Assembly (NCBI GenBank): GCA_001704765.1
Contig: MBFK01000099.1
Location: 27,581 to 66,729 of the forward strand
DNA from: Sinorhizobium shofinae
GTDB lineage: Bacteria > Pseudomonadota > Alphaproteobacteria > Rhizobiales > Rhizobiaceae
Length of the DNA stretch: 39,149 nt
Direction: 5' to 3'
The notes under the pieces are model-generated. The model did not search any database. It was not told where the DNA came from and worked only from the letters and a program-made list of their open reading frames with translations. A program made the translations under genes and the position numbers. This document shows positions 1 to 7,864 of the stretch, piece after piece; position 1 is the first letter of the stretch; each line of letters opens with the position of its first letter.

Positions 1-204
1 ACCGATCCTGCCTTGAGCGACGACGCACTCCGCGAGGCACTCGAAAGCTTCACGAAAGACGGCGTCGTGACCGACGACGATCTTCTCGAGGCCAAGGAGA
101 TACTCGGCGTCGGACCGGCCGTCGGCAAGATCGACGAAATACGCGAGACGCTGCCGGACACTTCGGACACGTCGTCTGAAACGGAACTGGATGTTGCGAA
201 CTGA
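1..204 (+). CDS. C-terminal part of an unidentified acidic protein (5' end outside window)
   Basis: The reading frame is open from the first base and ends at a TGA at 202-204, so this is the tail of a longer gene. A TTG at 13 could act as a start but has no convincing ribosome binding site, so I read it as internal. The visible 67 residues are hydrophilic and strongly acidic, rich in Asp, Glu, Thr and Ser near the end (DTSDTSSETELDVAN). There is no membrane segment or motif I recognise. I cannot assign a family. The reading frame itself is supported by its codon usage, which resembles its neighbours. Confidence 0.5.
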   Translation, partial: TDPALSDDALREALESFTKDGVVTDDDLLEAKEILGVGPAVGKIDEIRETLPDTSDTSSETELDVAN

Positions 205-271
205 ACCAGCGCGCGGACGGTGCCGGCAGTAGTCGGCATCCGTCCGGCAATCCGGACGGGGCAGCTGATCC

Positions 272-1081
272 ATGAATTTGGAGACACTTGACGACGCAAT
301 TGCCGGTGCCGTGCGGGCGATGCAGCACGGGCGGATTGGTTTTTCTCTGCAACAGATCAACGCCGTCGATGAGTCCAGCAAGGTCCTCTATTCGGAGTGC
401 CTGGGGAGGTTCGTGGAGCCCGACGGCACGGTCAGGACCCGCGGAGAGTTTTCAGCATTCCCCGAAGCCTCAAAAGTTGATCTGGCCTTTGGCCTCGATC
501 TCCTCGACCTGGCTTTTGAATGGCTCGCTTGTCATCCGTCGGATGTGCTTGGCTGCGACATCTCGGCTGAGAATATCGCCGACGAGCGAAGCTGCAGGGT
601 GCTCTACGATCTACTTGCCAGGCATGGCGCAGTGGCCACGCGCATGGTCCTCGAAGTCACGGAAAATCTACCCCTGAAAACGCTGTCGGTCGCTACGGAC
701 TTGCTCAAGGGCGCTCGGGCAATCGGCTACAGAATTGCGATAGACAAGTTCGGGACCGGCAAATCGCTTTTGTCCATCCCGGCCGATCTCGTGAAAATCG
801 ACGCATGTTTCGCCCCGCACCGCCGGGGTGACGCAGCGCCGATGCTGCGTGACATGGTCGCTCTGGCCTCCTGTGCGGTATCGACCGTGGTTGTCGAAGG
901 CATCGAAACCTACGATCAGCTTGAGGCCGCCAGGACCGCCGGGGCGACACATGTCCAGGGATTTCTCCTTTCGGAGCCAACTCTGCCCCCCATCTATTCG
1001 CGCAGCGCAAAGGCATTCAAGCGAAGACATCGTCCGGTGTCGCCCGGATCGCACTTCGTGCAGCGATCATGGCGTCCGTAG
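272..1081 (+). CDS. EAL-domain protein, probably catalytically degenerate
   Basis: A stand-alone EAL domain (269 aa, the usual domain length) with no GGDEF, PAS or membrane segment. EAL domains hydrolyse cyclic di-GMP or, when degenerate, bind it or a protein partner. Landmarks are in order: YSECLGRF at 40-47 for the ExLxR signature (Glu42 kept), CDIS near 95-98 where active enzymes have an Asn, LEVTEN at 127-132, IDKFGTG at 157-163 where active enzymes have DDFGTG, VKID at 174-177, VVEGIET at 207-213, and QGFLLSEP near 229-236. Loss of the metal-binding Asn and the second Asp of the DDFG loop suggests little or no phosphodiesterase activity. The C-terminal 30 residues are basic and lie outside the domain. 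The gene ends just before a RIME-like repeat. Family assignment is firm; loss of activity is inference. Confidence 0.88.
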   Translation: MNLETLDDAIAGAVRAMQHGRIGFSLQQINAVDESSKVLYSECLGRFVEPDGTVRTRGEFSAFPEASKVDLAFGLDLLDLAFEWLACHPSDVLGCDISAENIADERSCRVLYDLLARHGAVATRMVLEVTENLPLKTLSVATDLLKGARAIGYRIAIDKFGTGKSLLSIPADLVKIDACFAPHRRGDAAPMLRDMVALASCAVSTVVVEGIETYDQLEAARTAGATHVQGFLLSEPTLPPIYSRSAKAFKRRHRPVSPGSHFVQRSWRP

Positions 1082-1115
1082 CTGTCGTGCCCGCGCGCTC
1101 GTTCAGCCGGCGCTA

Positions 1116-1222
1116 CTGCATGTTTCCTTAAAATCGGAGCCGACCTAAGGATAAACATGCAGCAATTCAAAGTGTCGCAGCGACCTTTGTGCGTCTAAGA
1201 CGCCGGCGCTGTAGCTGCGACA
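1116..1222. repeat. RIME-like intergenic element: two tandem palindromes (107 bp)
   Basis: Two large palindromes lie side by side. The first (1116-1162) has perfect 10-bp arms CTGCATGTTT / AAACATGCAG, inner arms CCTTA / TAAGG and a TCGG-AG-CCGA tip. The second (1173-1222) has 9-bp arms TGTCGCAGC / GCTGCGACA and an inner perfect hairpin GCGTC-TAA-GACGC at 1191-1203. Total size and two-palindrome design match the Rhizobium-specific intergenic mosaic element (RIME1, about 108 bp) known from Sinorhizobium and Rhizobium. It sits between convergent genes and could terminate transcription from both. Identification is by recalled architecture, not by alignment. Confidence 0.65.
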
Positions 1223-1234
1223 ATTGCGACATTC

Positions 1235-2149
1235 TCATTCCGAACGCGGGCTCGAGGGCGGCTTGACGCATGTTGCCCGAACGCATTCCCGCAGCCAGCG
1301 ATGGGCCGGATCGGCATCGAGGCGAGGGTGCCAGAGCATCGACACGGTGATCTCCGGAATGGGTACCGGCAGGGAAAAGCTCAGCAGGCCGGCGCGAAGA
1401 TTGCCGGTGTGGCGCTCGGGAACGGTGGCGATCATATCCGAGTTTCGCGCCAGCGCCAGCGCGGGTGAAAAACCGCCAACGGTCGCGGCGATCTCCCGTT
1501 CCAGTCCAAGCATCTCCAAAGCGTCATCGATCGGTCCCTTTTCGAGCCGGTGGCGGGCAACCAGGATATGCCGCCCGGCGGCGTAGAGGGCAGGCGTGAT
1601 TTCGCCGCCGCAGAGCTCGTGTCCGACGCGCACGACGCCGACGAAACGATCCCTGAACAGGGCCTGCGTGCGGACCTCCGGGCTCTGGCTCCTGCCCAGG
1701 ACGCCCGTCTCCAGATCGACGCTGCCGTCGCGTAAGAGGGTGCTGTCCTTGTCGAGCTTCGGGACGAAGCGCAACCGCACGCCCGGCGCCTCGATGCCGA
1801 TCTTGGCGATCAGGGCCGGCCCGAAATTCTCGACGAAGCCGTCGCTGGTGCGCAGCGTGAAGGTCCGGACCAGCCGACCGAGATCCAGCCTATCGGCAGG
1901 CCTGAGCACCGCTTCCACCTCCTCCACCATGCGGCCGACCCGCTCGCGCAGTTCGAGCGCGCGGGGCGTGAGAACAAGACCGCGCCCGGCCCGCACCAAA
2001 AGCGGGTCGCCGGTCGCCTCTCGCAGTCGTGCCAGTTGCCGGCTCATGGCGGAGGGGCTCAGCCGCAGCCTTCGAGCGGCGCGGGCGACGCTTCCTTCGC
2101 AAAGCAGTGCATCGAGAGTGACGAGAAGATTGAGATCAGGGTGCGACAT
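1235..2149 (-). CDS. LysR-family transcriptional regulator
   Basis: A 304-residue LysR-type regulator. The N-terminal winged helix-turn-helix spans about residues 3-62 (DLNLLVTLDALLCEGSVARA, then LRLSPSAMSRQLARLRE, then PLLVRAGRGLVLTPRA). The rest fits the periplasmic-binding-protein-like effector domain. I start at the ATG at 2149 (MSHPDLNLL), because the longer frame from 2203 adds 18 residues that match nothing in the family. The gene is divergent from the MFS transporter at 2275, with about 125 bp between them, so it most likely controls that exporter and itself. I could not pick out a convincing T-N11-A site there. The 3' end faces the RIME-like element. Confidence 0.92.
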   Translation of the reverse strand: MSHPDLNLLVTLDALLCEGSVARAARRLRLSPSAMSRQLARLREATGDPLLVRAGRGLVLTPRALELRERVGRMVEEVEAVLRPADRLDLGRLVRTFTLRTSDGFVENFGPALIAKIGIEAPGVRLRFVPKLDKDSTLLRDGSVDLETGVLGRSQSPEVRTQALFRDRFVGVVRVGHELCGGEITPALYAAGRHILVARHRLEKGPIDDALEMLGLEREIAATVGGFSPALALARNSDMIATVPERHTGNLRAGLLSFSLPVPIPEITVSMLWHPRLDADPAHRWLRECVRATCVKPPSSPRSE

Positions 2150-2274
2150 GCGGGCGACGATAGCACAGTTCAACATTGCGTCAGATGCATGAATGAAGTG
2201 CAAGCGGTGCGTCTTCCGCCATGTCCAGTGAGGGTCTACCTGTCAGGCGACGCTTTTTGAGAGGGACGACGACG

Positions 2275-3735
2275 GTGACATCATACCCACAGGATACGGT
2301 TGCGGCAGTCAGGGACCGAACCATCTCGGTCCGCTGGACGCTGGCCAGCCTCTCCCTTTCCATGCTGTTGGCCTCTTTGGGAACCAGCATCGCCAACGTC
2401 GGTCTGCCCACTCTGGCGCAGGCCTCCTCCGCCTCGTTCCAGCAGGTGCAATGGGTCGTCCTCGCCTATCTGTTGGCCATCACCACGCTGATCATCAGCG
2501 TCGGAAGGCTTGGCGACATCGCCGGCCGCCGCAAGCTGCTGCTGGCCGGCATCGCCCTGTTCACGATGGCCTCGGCCTTGTGCGGCGCCGCTCCGCTTCT
2601 TTCCTGGCTTATTGCGGCGAGAGCCGTGCAGGGATTGGGCGCTGCGGTCATGATGGCGCTTGCCATGGCCCTGGTCGGCGAGGCCATACCGAAGGAAAAA
2701 ACCGGCAGCGTTATGGGGCTGCTCGGGACAATGTCCGCGATCGGGACGGCGCTCGGCCCATCGCTGGGCGGCGTGCTGATCGCCGCGTTCGGCTGGCGGG
2801 CGATCTTTCTGGTCACAGTGCCCTTCGGTCTCCTGGCTCTGCTTCTCGCTCACCATGCCCTGCCTGCGGATCGACCGATATCGCAGTCGACCAAACCCGG
2901 CTTCGACGTCATCGGCACGCTGGTGCTGGCCTTCACGCTTGGCGCCTATGCGCTCGCCATGACGATCGGGCGCGGCACGTTCGGCACGACCAACCTGCTT
3001 CTGTTGCTGGCGGCGATCTTCGGCATTTGCCTTTTCCTGTTCGTGGAGTCCCGCGCGGCCTCACCCCTGATCCATCTTGCGATGCTTCGCGAGCCGCTAC
3101 TGCGTTCGGGTCTTGCTACGAGCATGCTCGTCGCGACGGTCATGATGACGACGCTGGTGGTCGGGCCGTTTTACCTGTCGCGCGGCCTGGGGCTGGATGC
3201 GGCGCTCGTCGGCCTGGTGATGTCGGCCGGACCGGTCGTCTCGGCGCTGGCGGGTATTCCGGCGGGGCGGCTCGTGGATCGCTTCGGCGCGAGGTACACG
3301 GCTGTCGCCGGTCTTGGCGCCATGGCGACCGGTTGCCTCGCACTCTCGCTTGCTCCGGAACCGTTCGGCGTCGCCGGCTATGTCATGCCCCTCGTCATCC
3401 TCACCGCCGGCTACGCCCTGTTCCAGGCGGCCAACAATACCGGCGTGATGAAAGATGCTCGCCCTGACCACCGGGGCATCGTCTCCGGCCTGCTGAACCT
3501 CTCGCGCAATCTCGGCTTGATCACCGGTGCATCGGTCATGGGAGCGGTCTTTTCATTCGCCTCGGCGGCGAACGAGATTGCGACAGCCGGTTCCGCCGCA
3601 GCCGCTGCCGGAATGACAGCCACTTTTGCCGTCGCCACGGTCCTGGTCGTCATTGCCGTCGCCATCGCTGCGACAAGCCGTGTTCACGCGGCAAAGCCGT
3701 CACTCCCGGACGCACAGGGGGCGGGCCGCAGATAG
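2275..3735 (+). CDS. MFS transporter, DHA2-type drug/metabolite exporter
   Basis: A strongly hydrophobic protein of about 486 residues with multiple membrane segments. MFS motif A is present as GRLGDIAGRRK between helices 2 and 3, and the helix 4-5 region reads GLGAAVMMALAMALVGEAIP then GTALGPSLGGVLI, which is typical of DHA2 exporters of the EmrB/QacA kind. The substrate is unknown. I favour a GTG start at 2275, preceded by GAGGG at 2261-2265. An in-frame ATG at 2221 has no ribosome binding site and would add an Arg-rich leader. Divergent LysR gene at 2149 is the likely regulator. The 3' end lies 24 bp from the convergent methyltransferase gene. Confidence 0.9.
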   Translation: MTSYPQDTVAAVRDRTISVRWTLASLSLSMLLASLGTSIANVGLPTLAQASSASFQQVQWVVLAYLLAITTLIISVGRLGDIAGRRKLLLAGIALFTMASALCGAAPLLSWLIAARAVQGLGAAVMMALAMALVGEAIPKEKTGSVMGLLGTMSAIGTALGPSLGGVLIAAFGWRAIFLVTVPFGLLALLLAHHALPADRPISQSTKPGFDVIGTLVLAFTLGAYALAMTIGRGTFGTTNLLLLLAAIFGICLFLFVESRAASPLIHLAMLREPLLRSGLATSMLVATVMMTTLVVGPFYLSRGLGLDAALVGLVMSAGPVVSALAGIPAGRLVDRFGARYTAVAGLGAMATGCLALSLAPEPFGVAGYVMPLVILTAGYALFQAANNTGVMKDARPDHRGIVSGLLNLSRNLGLITGASVMGAVFSFASAANEIATAGSAAAAAGMTATFAVATVLVVIAVAIAATSRVHAAKPSLPDAQGAGRR

Positions 3736-3759
3736 CGGTTTCCGCATGCCTGTGCCCCT

Positions 3760-4668
3760 TCAGTCGCTCAGGGCCCGTGCGAGGTTGTGGATGTGACGCG
3801 CGCCAATGCCGCAGCACCCACCGACGATGGATGCACCGGCTTCGACCCAATCGCAGGCAAATCGCGAGTAGCGGTCGGCGGTCAGGTCAGCCCGCGTGTG
3901 ATGAAGCGTTTCATTGGCAGCGCCTTCCGTTTCTTCCGCCTCGAAGGCGTTGGCATAGACGCCGATCCCGATATTCGCCTGTCTTTCCCGGAACGTGGCG
4001 GCCGCAACAGCGACGGCGTGCCCCATGACTTCCGGACGGCTGCAATTGAACAGAAGCGCCTCGGCACCGGAGCCGGCCACCCAGCCGGCGGCCGCGGCCA
4101 CGGTTTCTCCGGATCGCAGCCTCGGCTCGTCGTCTTGCAGGGTCTCGCCGTCGTCGGCCAGAGTGAAGGAGATCCAAAACGGCTTGCCGGTCGCGGCAAC
4201 GGCCGCGCGTACGGCATCCCCTTCCGCGATCAGGCTCAGCGTTTCGCCGAGCCAGACATCGACATAAGGTGCCAATCCTTCGACGAGGACATTCAGATAG
4301 TCCTGCACGCGCGACGGGTCGAAGCGCTCCGGCTCATAGGAGCCGAAGATCGGTGGCAATGAACCGGCGACCAGGACCTTCCGATCAGTCTTGCCATCGG
4401 CTGCCTCTCGCGCGAGTTTTCCGGCCAATTCGATCAGAGAGCGGCCCTTGGAGCGGAAACGCTCCTCGCCGATGTGGAACGGCACGAGCGCGTAGCTGTT
4501 CGTGGTGATCACGTCGGCCCCGGCGTCGATGAATTCCCTATGAACTCGCCCGACGATCTCGGGGCTCTTGATCAGCGCCAGCGCGGACCATTCCGGTTGC
4601 CGGAGTTCGGCACCGAGGCGGATCAGCTCCCGGCTCATTCCGCCGTCGAGAATACGTATTTGGCTCAT
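3760..4668 (-). CDS. Homocysteine S-methyltransferase family protein (MmuM-like)
   Basis: A cobalamin-independent, zinc-dependent methyltransferase of 302 residues, the length of stand-alone MmuM-type enzymes. These transfer a methyl group from S-methylmethionine (or a similar donor) to homocysteine, giving methionine. The barrel starts ILDGGMSREL, and the three zinc cysteines are visible: Cys209 in LLFNCSRPE, and Cys285-Cys286 in GGCCGIGARHI. The segment ADVITTNSYA at 51-60 is the family's ADxIxTNTY strand. I chose ATG 4668 rather than the frame start at 4725, because the extra residues are unlike the family. It is the last gene of the minus-strand cluster with a PLP enzyme and an amino-acid ABC transporter, which suggests methylated sulfur amino acids as the imported substrate. 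That substrate is inference. Confidence 0.88.
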   Translation of the reverse strand: MSQIRILDGGMSRELIRLGAELRQPEWSALALIKSPEIVGRVHREFIDAGADVITTNSYALVPFHIGEERFRSKGRSLIELAGKLAREAADGKTDRKVLVAGSLPPIFGSYEPERFDPSRVQDYLNVLVEGLAPYVDVWLGETLSLIAEGDAVRAAVAATGKPFWISFTLADDGETLQDDEPRLRSGETVAAAAGWVAGSGAEALLFNCSRPEVMGHAVAVAAATFRERQANIGIGVYANAFEAEETEGAANETLHHTRADLTADRYSRFACDWVEAGASIVGGCCGIGARHIHNLARALSD

Positions 4669-4809
4669 TGATGATGGACTCCAGTTTTGCTTCGCTTCAG
4701 CGGCGGATGACCGCCGACAGCGCAAATGCCGTCAGCCGATCCCGGACGCCTGGTAATTCGGCTGGGATCTCGTTGCGGTCTTCATCGGGGAGATGTCGGG
4801 GTTCCGGCC

Positions 4810-6090
4810 TCACGCCTGCAGCGCCCGATCCAGGTCCGCGATGATGTCTTCGACACACTCCAGGCCGACCGAAAGGCGGAAGACGCCATCGCCGGCGAAG
4901 GCGCGGTAGTCATCGAGCTGCGCCCCTTGCAGCCCATAGGTCGACTTCGTCATTTCGTTCGTGTCGAGAAGGACCACGATGCTGCGCTGGTGGCCGAGCG
5001 AGAAGGCGTAATGCACCACGCGCAGCCGGTCGGCGAGCTGGATCGCCATTCTCCGCGGGTCGTCCGTCTGGAATGTGAGGATGCCGCCGAAGGCATTCAT
5101 CTGGCGTCTTGCCAACGCGTGCTGAGGATGCGTCTCCAGTCCGGGATAGGAGACCGATTTGACGCCCGGATGATCGCAAAGGAAATGGGCAATACGCATC
5201 GCCGAATCGGATACTGCCCGGAGCCTTGGGAAAAGCGTGTCGATGCCGCGCATGATGAGCCAGGCATTTTGGGCCGAGAGCGACGCGCCGAGATAGACGC
5301 CGGCGCGCGATCGGATTTTCTCGACGAGGTCCTTGCCTCCGCAAACGACGCCCCCGAGGGCGTCGCCGTGGCCATTAATGAATTTGGTCAGGGAGTGAAT
5401 GACGAGGTCGACGCCAAGGGAGACCGGCCGGGTCGCAACCGGCGTTGCAAGGGTGGAGTCGACGGAAACGATTGCCCCGTGCCGATGTGCAAGCGCTGCC
5501 ACCGCGGAAAGATCGGTCAGCCGCAGGATCGGGTTGCAGGGGCTTTCGCAATGGACGAGCCGCGTATTGGGCCGGAAGGCCGCAGCGACCTCGTCGAGGC
5601 GCGACATGTTCACGGCGGTCACCTCGATGCCGTAGTCGGGCAATATCCGGCGTGCCAGCTCGTTGGCGCCCGCGTAGCAGACATCGCTGATGATCAGATG
5701 ATCGCCCTTCTTGAGGCAGGTCAGGAAGGTGGCGGCGATCGCGGCAACGCCGGTCGCGGTCGCCAGCGCGTCATCGGCGCCTTCGAGTGCGGCCATTCGC
5801 TGCTCGAGCTGCCGCACCGTCGGATTGGTCCAGCGCGCGTAGAGGAATGGAAGCGCCGTCAGATCCTCGACGCCGTCGGCTGAAAAGGCACCCTCACCGG
5901 GGACCAGCACATTGTTGACCGACATCGAGATATTGGGGGCGATTGCCCTTGTCGTCGGATCGATCTCCAGGCCACCGTCGAGCGCCAGGGTTTCCCAATG
6001 CAGGGTCGGGCGGCCAGCAGCATGCGGCCGGATCATCGCCTGGCTGTGGCTCTCCGCCATGGCCATGGGGCTCACCAGATTCGAGAACAT
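4810..6090 (-). CDS. Cys/Met-metabolism PLP-dependent enzyme (cystathionine/methionine gamma-lyase type)
   Basis: A fold-type I PLP enzyme of 426 residues. The Schiff-base lysine is Lys236 in IHSLTKFINGHGDALGG, and the cofactor-binding YARWTNP (Tyr84, Arg86) and DSTLATP (Asp211) match the family. Members cleave or form C-S bonds: cystathionine gamma-synthase, beta- or gamma-lyases, methionine gamma-lyase. The usual YGGT segment reads CYAGAN at 138-143, so the exact reaction cannot be read. The roughly 60-residue N-terminal extension is longer than in many family members. The ATG at 6090 is preceded by AAAGG at a good distance. It lies upstream of the homocysteine methyltransferase, and together they suggest degradation or recycling of methionine-type compounds brought in by the adjacent ABC system. 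Confidence 0.9.
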   Translation of the reverse strand: MFSNLVSPMAMAESHSQAMIRPHAAGRPTLHWETLALDGGLEIDPTTRAIAPNISMSVNNVLVPGEGAFSADGVEDLTALPFLYARWTNPTVRQLEQRMAALEGADDALATATGVAAIAATFLTCLKKGDHLIISDVCYAGANELARRILPDYGIEVTAVNMSRLDEVAAAFRPNTRLVHCESPCNPILRLTDLSAVAALAHRHGAIVSVDSTLATPVATRPVSLGVDLVIHSLTKFINGHGDALGGVVCGGKDLVEKIRSRAGVYLGASLSAQNAWLIMRGIDTLFPRLRAVSDSAMRIAHFLCDHPGVKSVSYPGLETHPQHALARRQMNAFGGILTFQTDDPRRMAIQLADRLRVVHYAFSLGHQRSIVVLLDTNEMTKSTYGLQGAQLDDYRAFAGDGVFRLSVGLECVEDIIADLDRALQA

Positions 6091-6230
6091 GAAAGACCTT
6101 TCTGAGATGCGTTTCGATACGGACTCTAGTGCTCTCTGAATGTTTTTGGCCGCTCAGGCGCTCCCGATCTGCCGAGAAAAAGCGCTGCAAGGGCCTCGTG
6201 CGCGGCCAAATCGATCGGCAACTTGCCGCG

Positions 6231-6920
6231 CTAGCGCCGCACCGGAACCTGGGCTTCGACGATCTTGAAGGCGCGCGTGATGATGAGCGTCAGGCAGACA
6301 TAGAAGACGGTCACGACCATCAGCGGTTCGTAGACCAGCAGCGTGTCCTGCCTCACCTTGTAGGCCACGGCGTAGAGGTCCATCACGGTCACGGTGAAGG
6401 CGAGAGGGGTTGCCTTCAATTGCAGCACGACCTCGCCGGCGATCGTCGGCAATGCGATGCGGATGGCGCGAGGCAGCCAGATTCGCCTGAGCAGCGTCCA
6501 GGAAGACATGCCGAATGACCGGCCCGCCTCGAGCTCACCCTTGGGAACGGCGAGAAGCGCGCCGCGCAGCACCTCGGCCTCGTAAGCCGCATAGTTGAGG
6601 GTGAAACTCACGGCTGCGAAGAAGAAGCCCTCGCGCAGGATTGGCCAGAGGAAGCTTGCGCGCAGGCCCGGGATCATTGGCAGCAGCGAACCGACGCCGT
6701 AGTAGAGCAGCCACAACTGGATCAGGAGTGGCGTTCCGCGCAGGCAGGTGCAGTAGCCGCGTGCCATCACTTTGAGCCAGCGCGGACCGATCACCTGGGT
6801 CAAGGCAAGGCCGATCGCCAGAACGAAGCCGAAGCCGACCGAAATGACCAGCAGCAGGACTGTCTGGACCGCGCCTGCGGCAAGCAGCGGCCAATAGGAG
6901 AATATCCACGAGAAATTCAC
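6231..6920 (-). CDS. Amino-acid ABC transporter permease (HisM/GlnP type)
   Basis: Inner-membrane permease of about 229 residues with some five hydrophobic helices. It carries the polar-amino-acid permease signatures GTPLLIQLWLLYYG and, in the EAA loop, EAGRSFGMSSWTLLRRIWLP. I start at GTG 6920 (MNFSWIFSYWPLL), because an AGGAC ribosome binding site overlaps the stop codon of the upstream permease 10 nt away; the longer frame from 6971 would run back into that gene. It pairs with the other permease (6931-7653) to form the membrane channel of the transporter. The 140 bp to the next gene (6091-6230) contain no feature I can name. Confidence 0.9.
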   Translation of the reverse strand: MNFSWIFSYWPLLAAGAVQTVLLLVISVGFGFVLAIGLALTQVIGPRWLKVMARGYCTCLRGTPLLIQLWLLYYGVGSLLPMIPGLRASFLWPILREGFFFAAVSFTLNYAAYEAEVLRGALLAVPKGELEAGRSFGMSSWTLLRRIWLPRAIRIALPTIAGEVVLQLKATPLAFTVTVMDLYAVAYKVRQDTLLVYEPLMVVTVFYVCLTLIITRAFKIVEAQVPVRR

Positions 6921-6930
6921 GGGGTCTGTC

Positions 6931-7653
6931 CTATGCGGTTTTCGGCTGGCCGCGCCGGAAGCGGGTCTCAAGCGCCGAGAAAAGGACGTTGGAGAGCAGC
7001 GTTATGGCGAGGTAGAGCGCGGCAGAGGCGAGAAAAAACAGAAAGTAGTGCTTGGTGTTGCCGGCCGCGATCCGTGTCGCGAGCGCCAGCTCCTGATAGC
7101 CGACGACGGCAATCAGCGCGCTGTCCTTGGTGACGCACATCCAGAGATTGGCAAGGCCAGGCAGCGCATTCGGCATCAAGGCCGGCAGCACGATGCGGCG
7201 GAACCGGAGCCGAGGTCTCATTCCGAAGGCGGCCGCCGCCTCGATCTGCCCGACCGGAATGGCGAGGATCGCACCGCGAAACACCTCGGTCATATAGGCG
7301 CCTTGAACAATGCCGAGAACCGCGACGGCGGCGACGAAACCATTGATCTCTACCGCCGGCAGGCCGAGTGCCAGCAGGATGCGGTTCAGCCCATCGGTTC
7401 CCGCATAATAGAGGCCGATGATCAGGATCAGTTCCGGGATGGCGCGAACAGCCGTGGTGTAAAGATCGAGGACGAACCGAACCGGGCGGTTGCCCTTCAG
7501 CTTGCCGATCGCGCCGGTCAAGCCGATGACAATGCCGACGAAATAAGCGCCAAGCGAGATCAAGACGGTCGAGAGCGCTCCGGCGAGAAGGACGCCTCCC
7601 CACCCGGGCGGGTAGGGGGAGAGCAATTCCAAGAGCGATTGGGTGGATGACAT
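6931..7653 (-). CDS. Amino-acid ABC transporter permease (HisQ/GlnP type)
   Basis: A 240-residue inner-membrane permease of the histidine/glutamine/arginine/opine class. Several hydrophobic helices are clear, with the family signatures AIPELILIIGLYYAG and YMTEVFRGAILAIPVGQIEA, followed by the EAA-loop AAAFGMRPRLRFRRIVLPAL. Translation starts at ATG 7653. It overlaps or abuts the partner permease (10 nt apart), so the two are translationally linked. It is separated from the binding-protein gene by 211 bp holding a strong hairpin. Substrate: polar or sulfur amino acid judged only from the operon. Confidence 0.9.
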   Translation of the reverse strand: MSSTQSLLELLSPYPPGWGGVLLAGALSTVLISLGAYFVGIVIGLTGAIGKLKGNRPVRFVLDLYTTAVRAIPELILIIGLYYAGTDGLNRILLALGLPAVEINGFVAAVAVLGIVQGAYMTEVFRGAILAIPVGQIEAAAAFGMRPRLRFRRIVLPALMPNALPGLANLWMCVTKDSALIAVVGYQELALATRIAAGNTKHYFLFFLASAALYLAITLLSNVLFSALETRFRRGQPKTA

Positions 7654-7798
7654 CCGGATCTACCTGATTCCATTCAAAGGCAAGGGGACTGTCGAGCCTG
7701 CCGGCGACCGCACCGGAGCACGGTTCTCCGGTTGGCCGGGACAAGTTTGTCGTTTCTTCCGCCCGCACCCCGCGACCTATTCGCGGCACACAGCCCGT

Positions 7799-7812
7799 CT
7801 TGACCGGTCAAG
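7799..7812. promoter_or_regulatory. 14-bp perfect palindrome between binding-protein and permease genes
   Basis: CTTGACCGGTCAAG is a perfect dyad in the 211-bp gap between the binding-protein gene and the first permease gene, next to the larger hairpin at 7821. It could be a binding site for a dimeric regulator driving the permease-distal part of the operon, or part of RNA secondary structure. No promoter elements are obvious beside it. Confidence 0.35.
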
Positions 7813-7820
7813 GCGGCAAA

Positions 7821-7858
7821 GGGCAATCGGCGCATGACCCGTCATGCGCCGATTGCCC
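7821..7858 (-). terminator. Very strong hairpin just after the binding-protein gene (attenuator / mRNA stabiliser)
   Basis: Perfect 18-bp arms (7821-7838 and 7841-7858) close on a two-base loop, starting 6 nt after the stop codon of the binding-protein gene in the direction of transcription. Only TTT follows, so it is a poor intrinsic terminator. A hairpin in this place usually protects the upstream message from 3' exonucleases or lets only part of transcription through, raising binding protein over permease. The structure is seen; the role is inferred. Confidence 0.75.
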
Positions 7859-7864
7859 GTCCCG

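Noticed and set aside
4726..5883. 385-codon plus-strand frame opposite the PLP enzyme
   Set aside because: The minus strand has the complete PLP enzyme with its Lys motif; this is a shadow.
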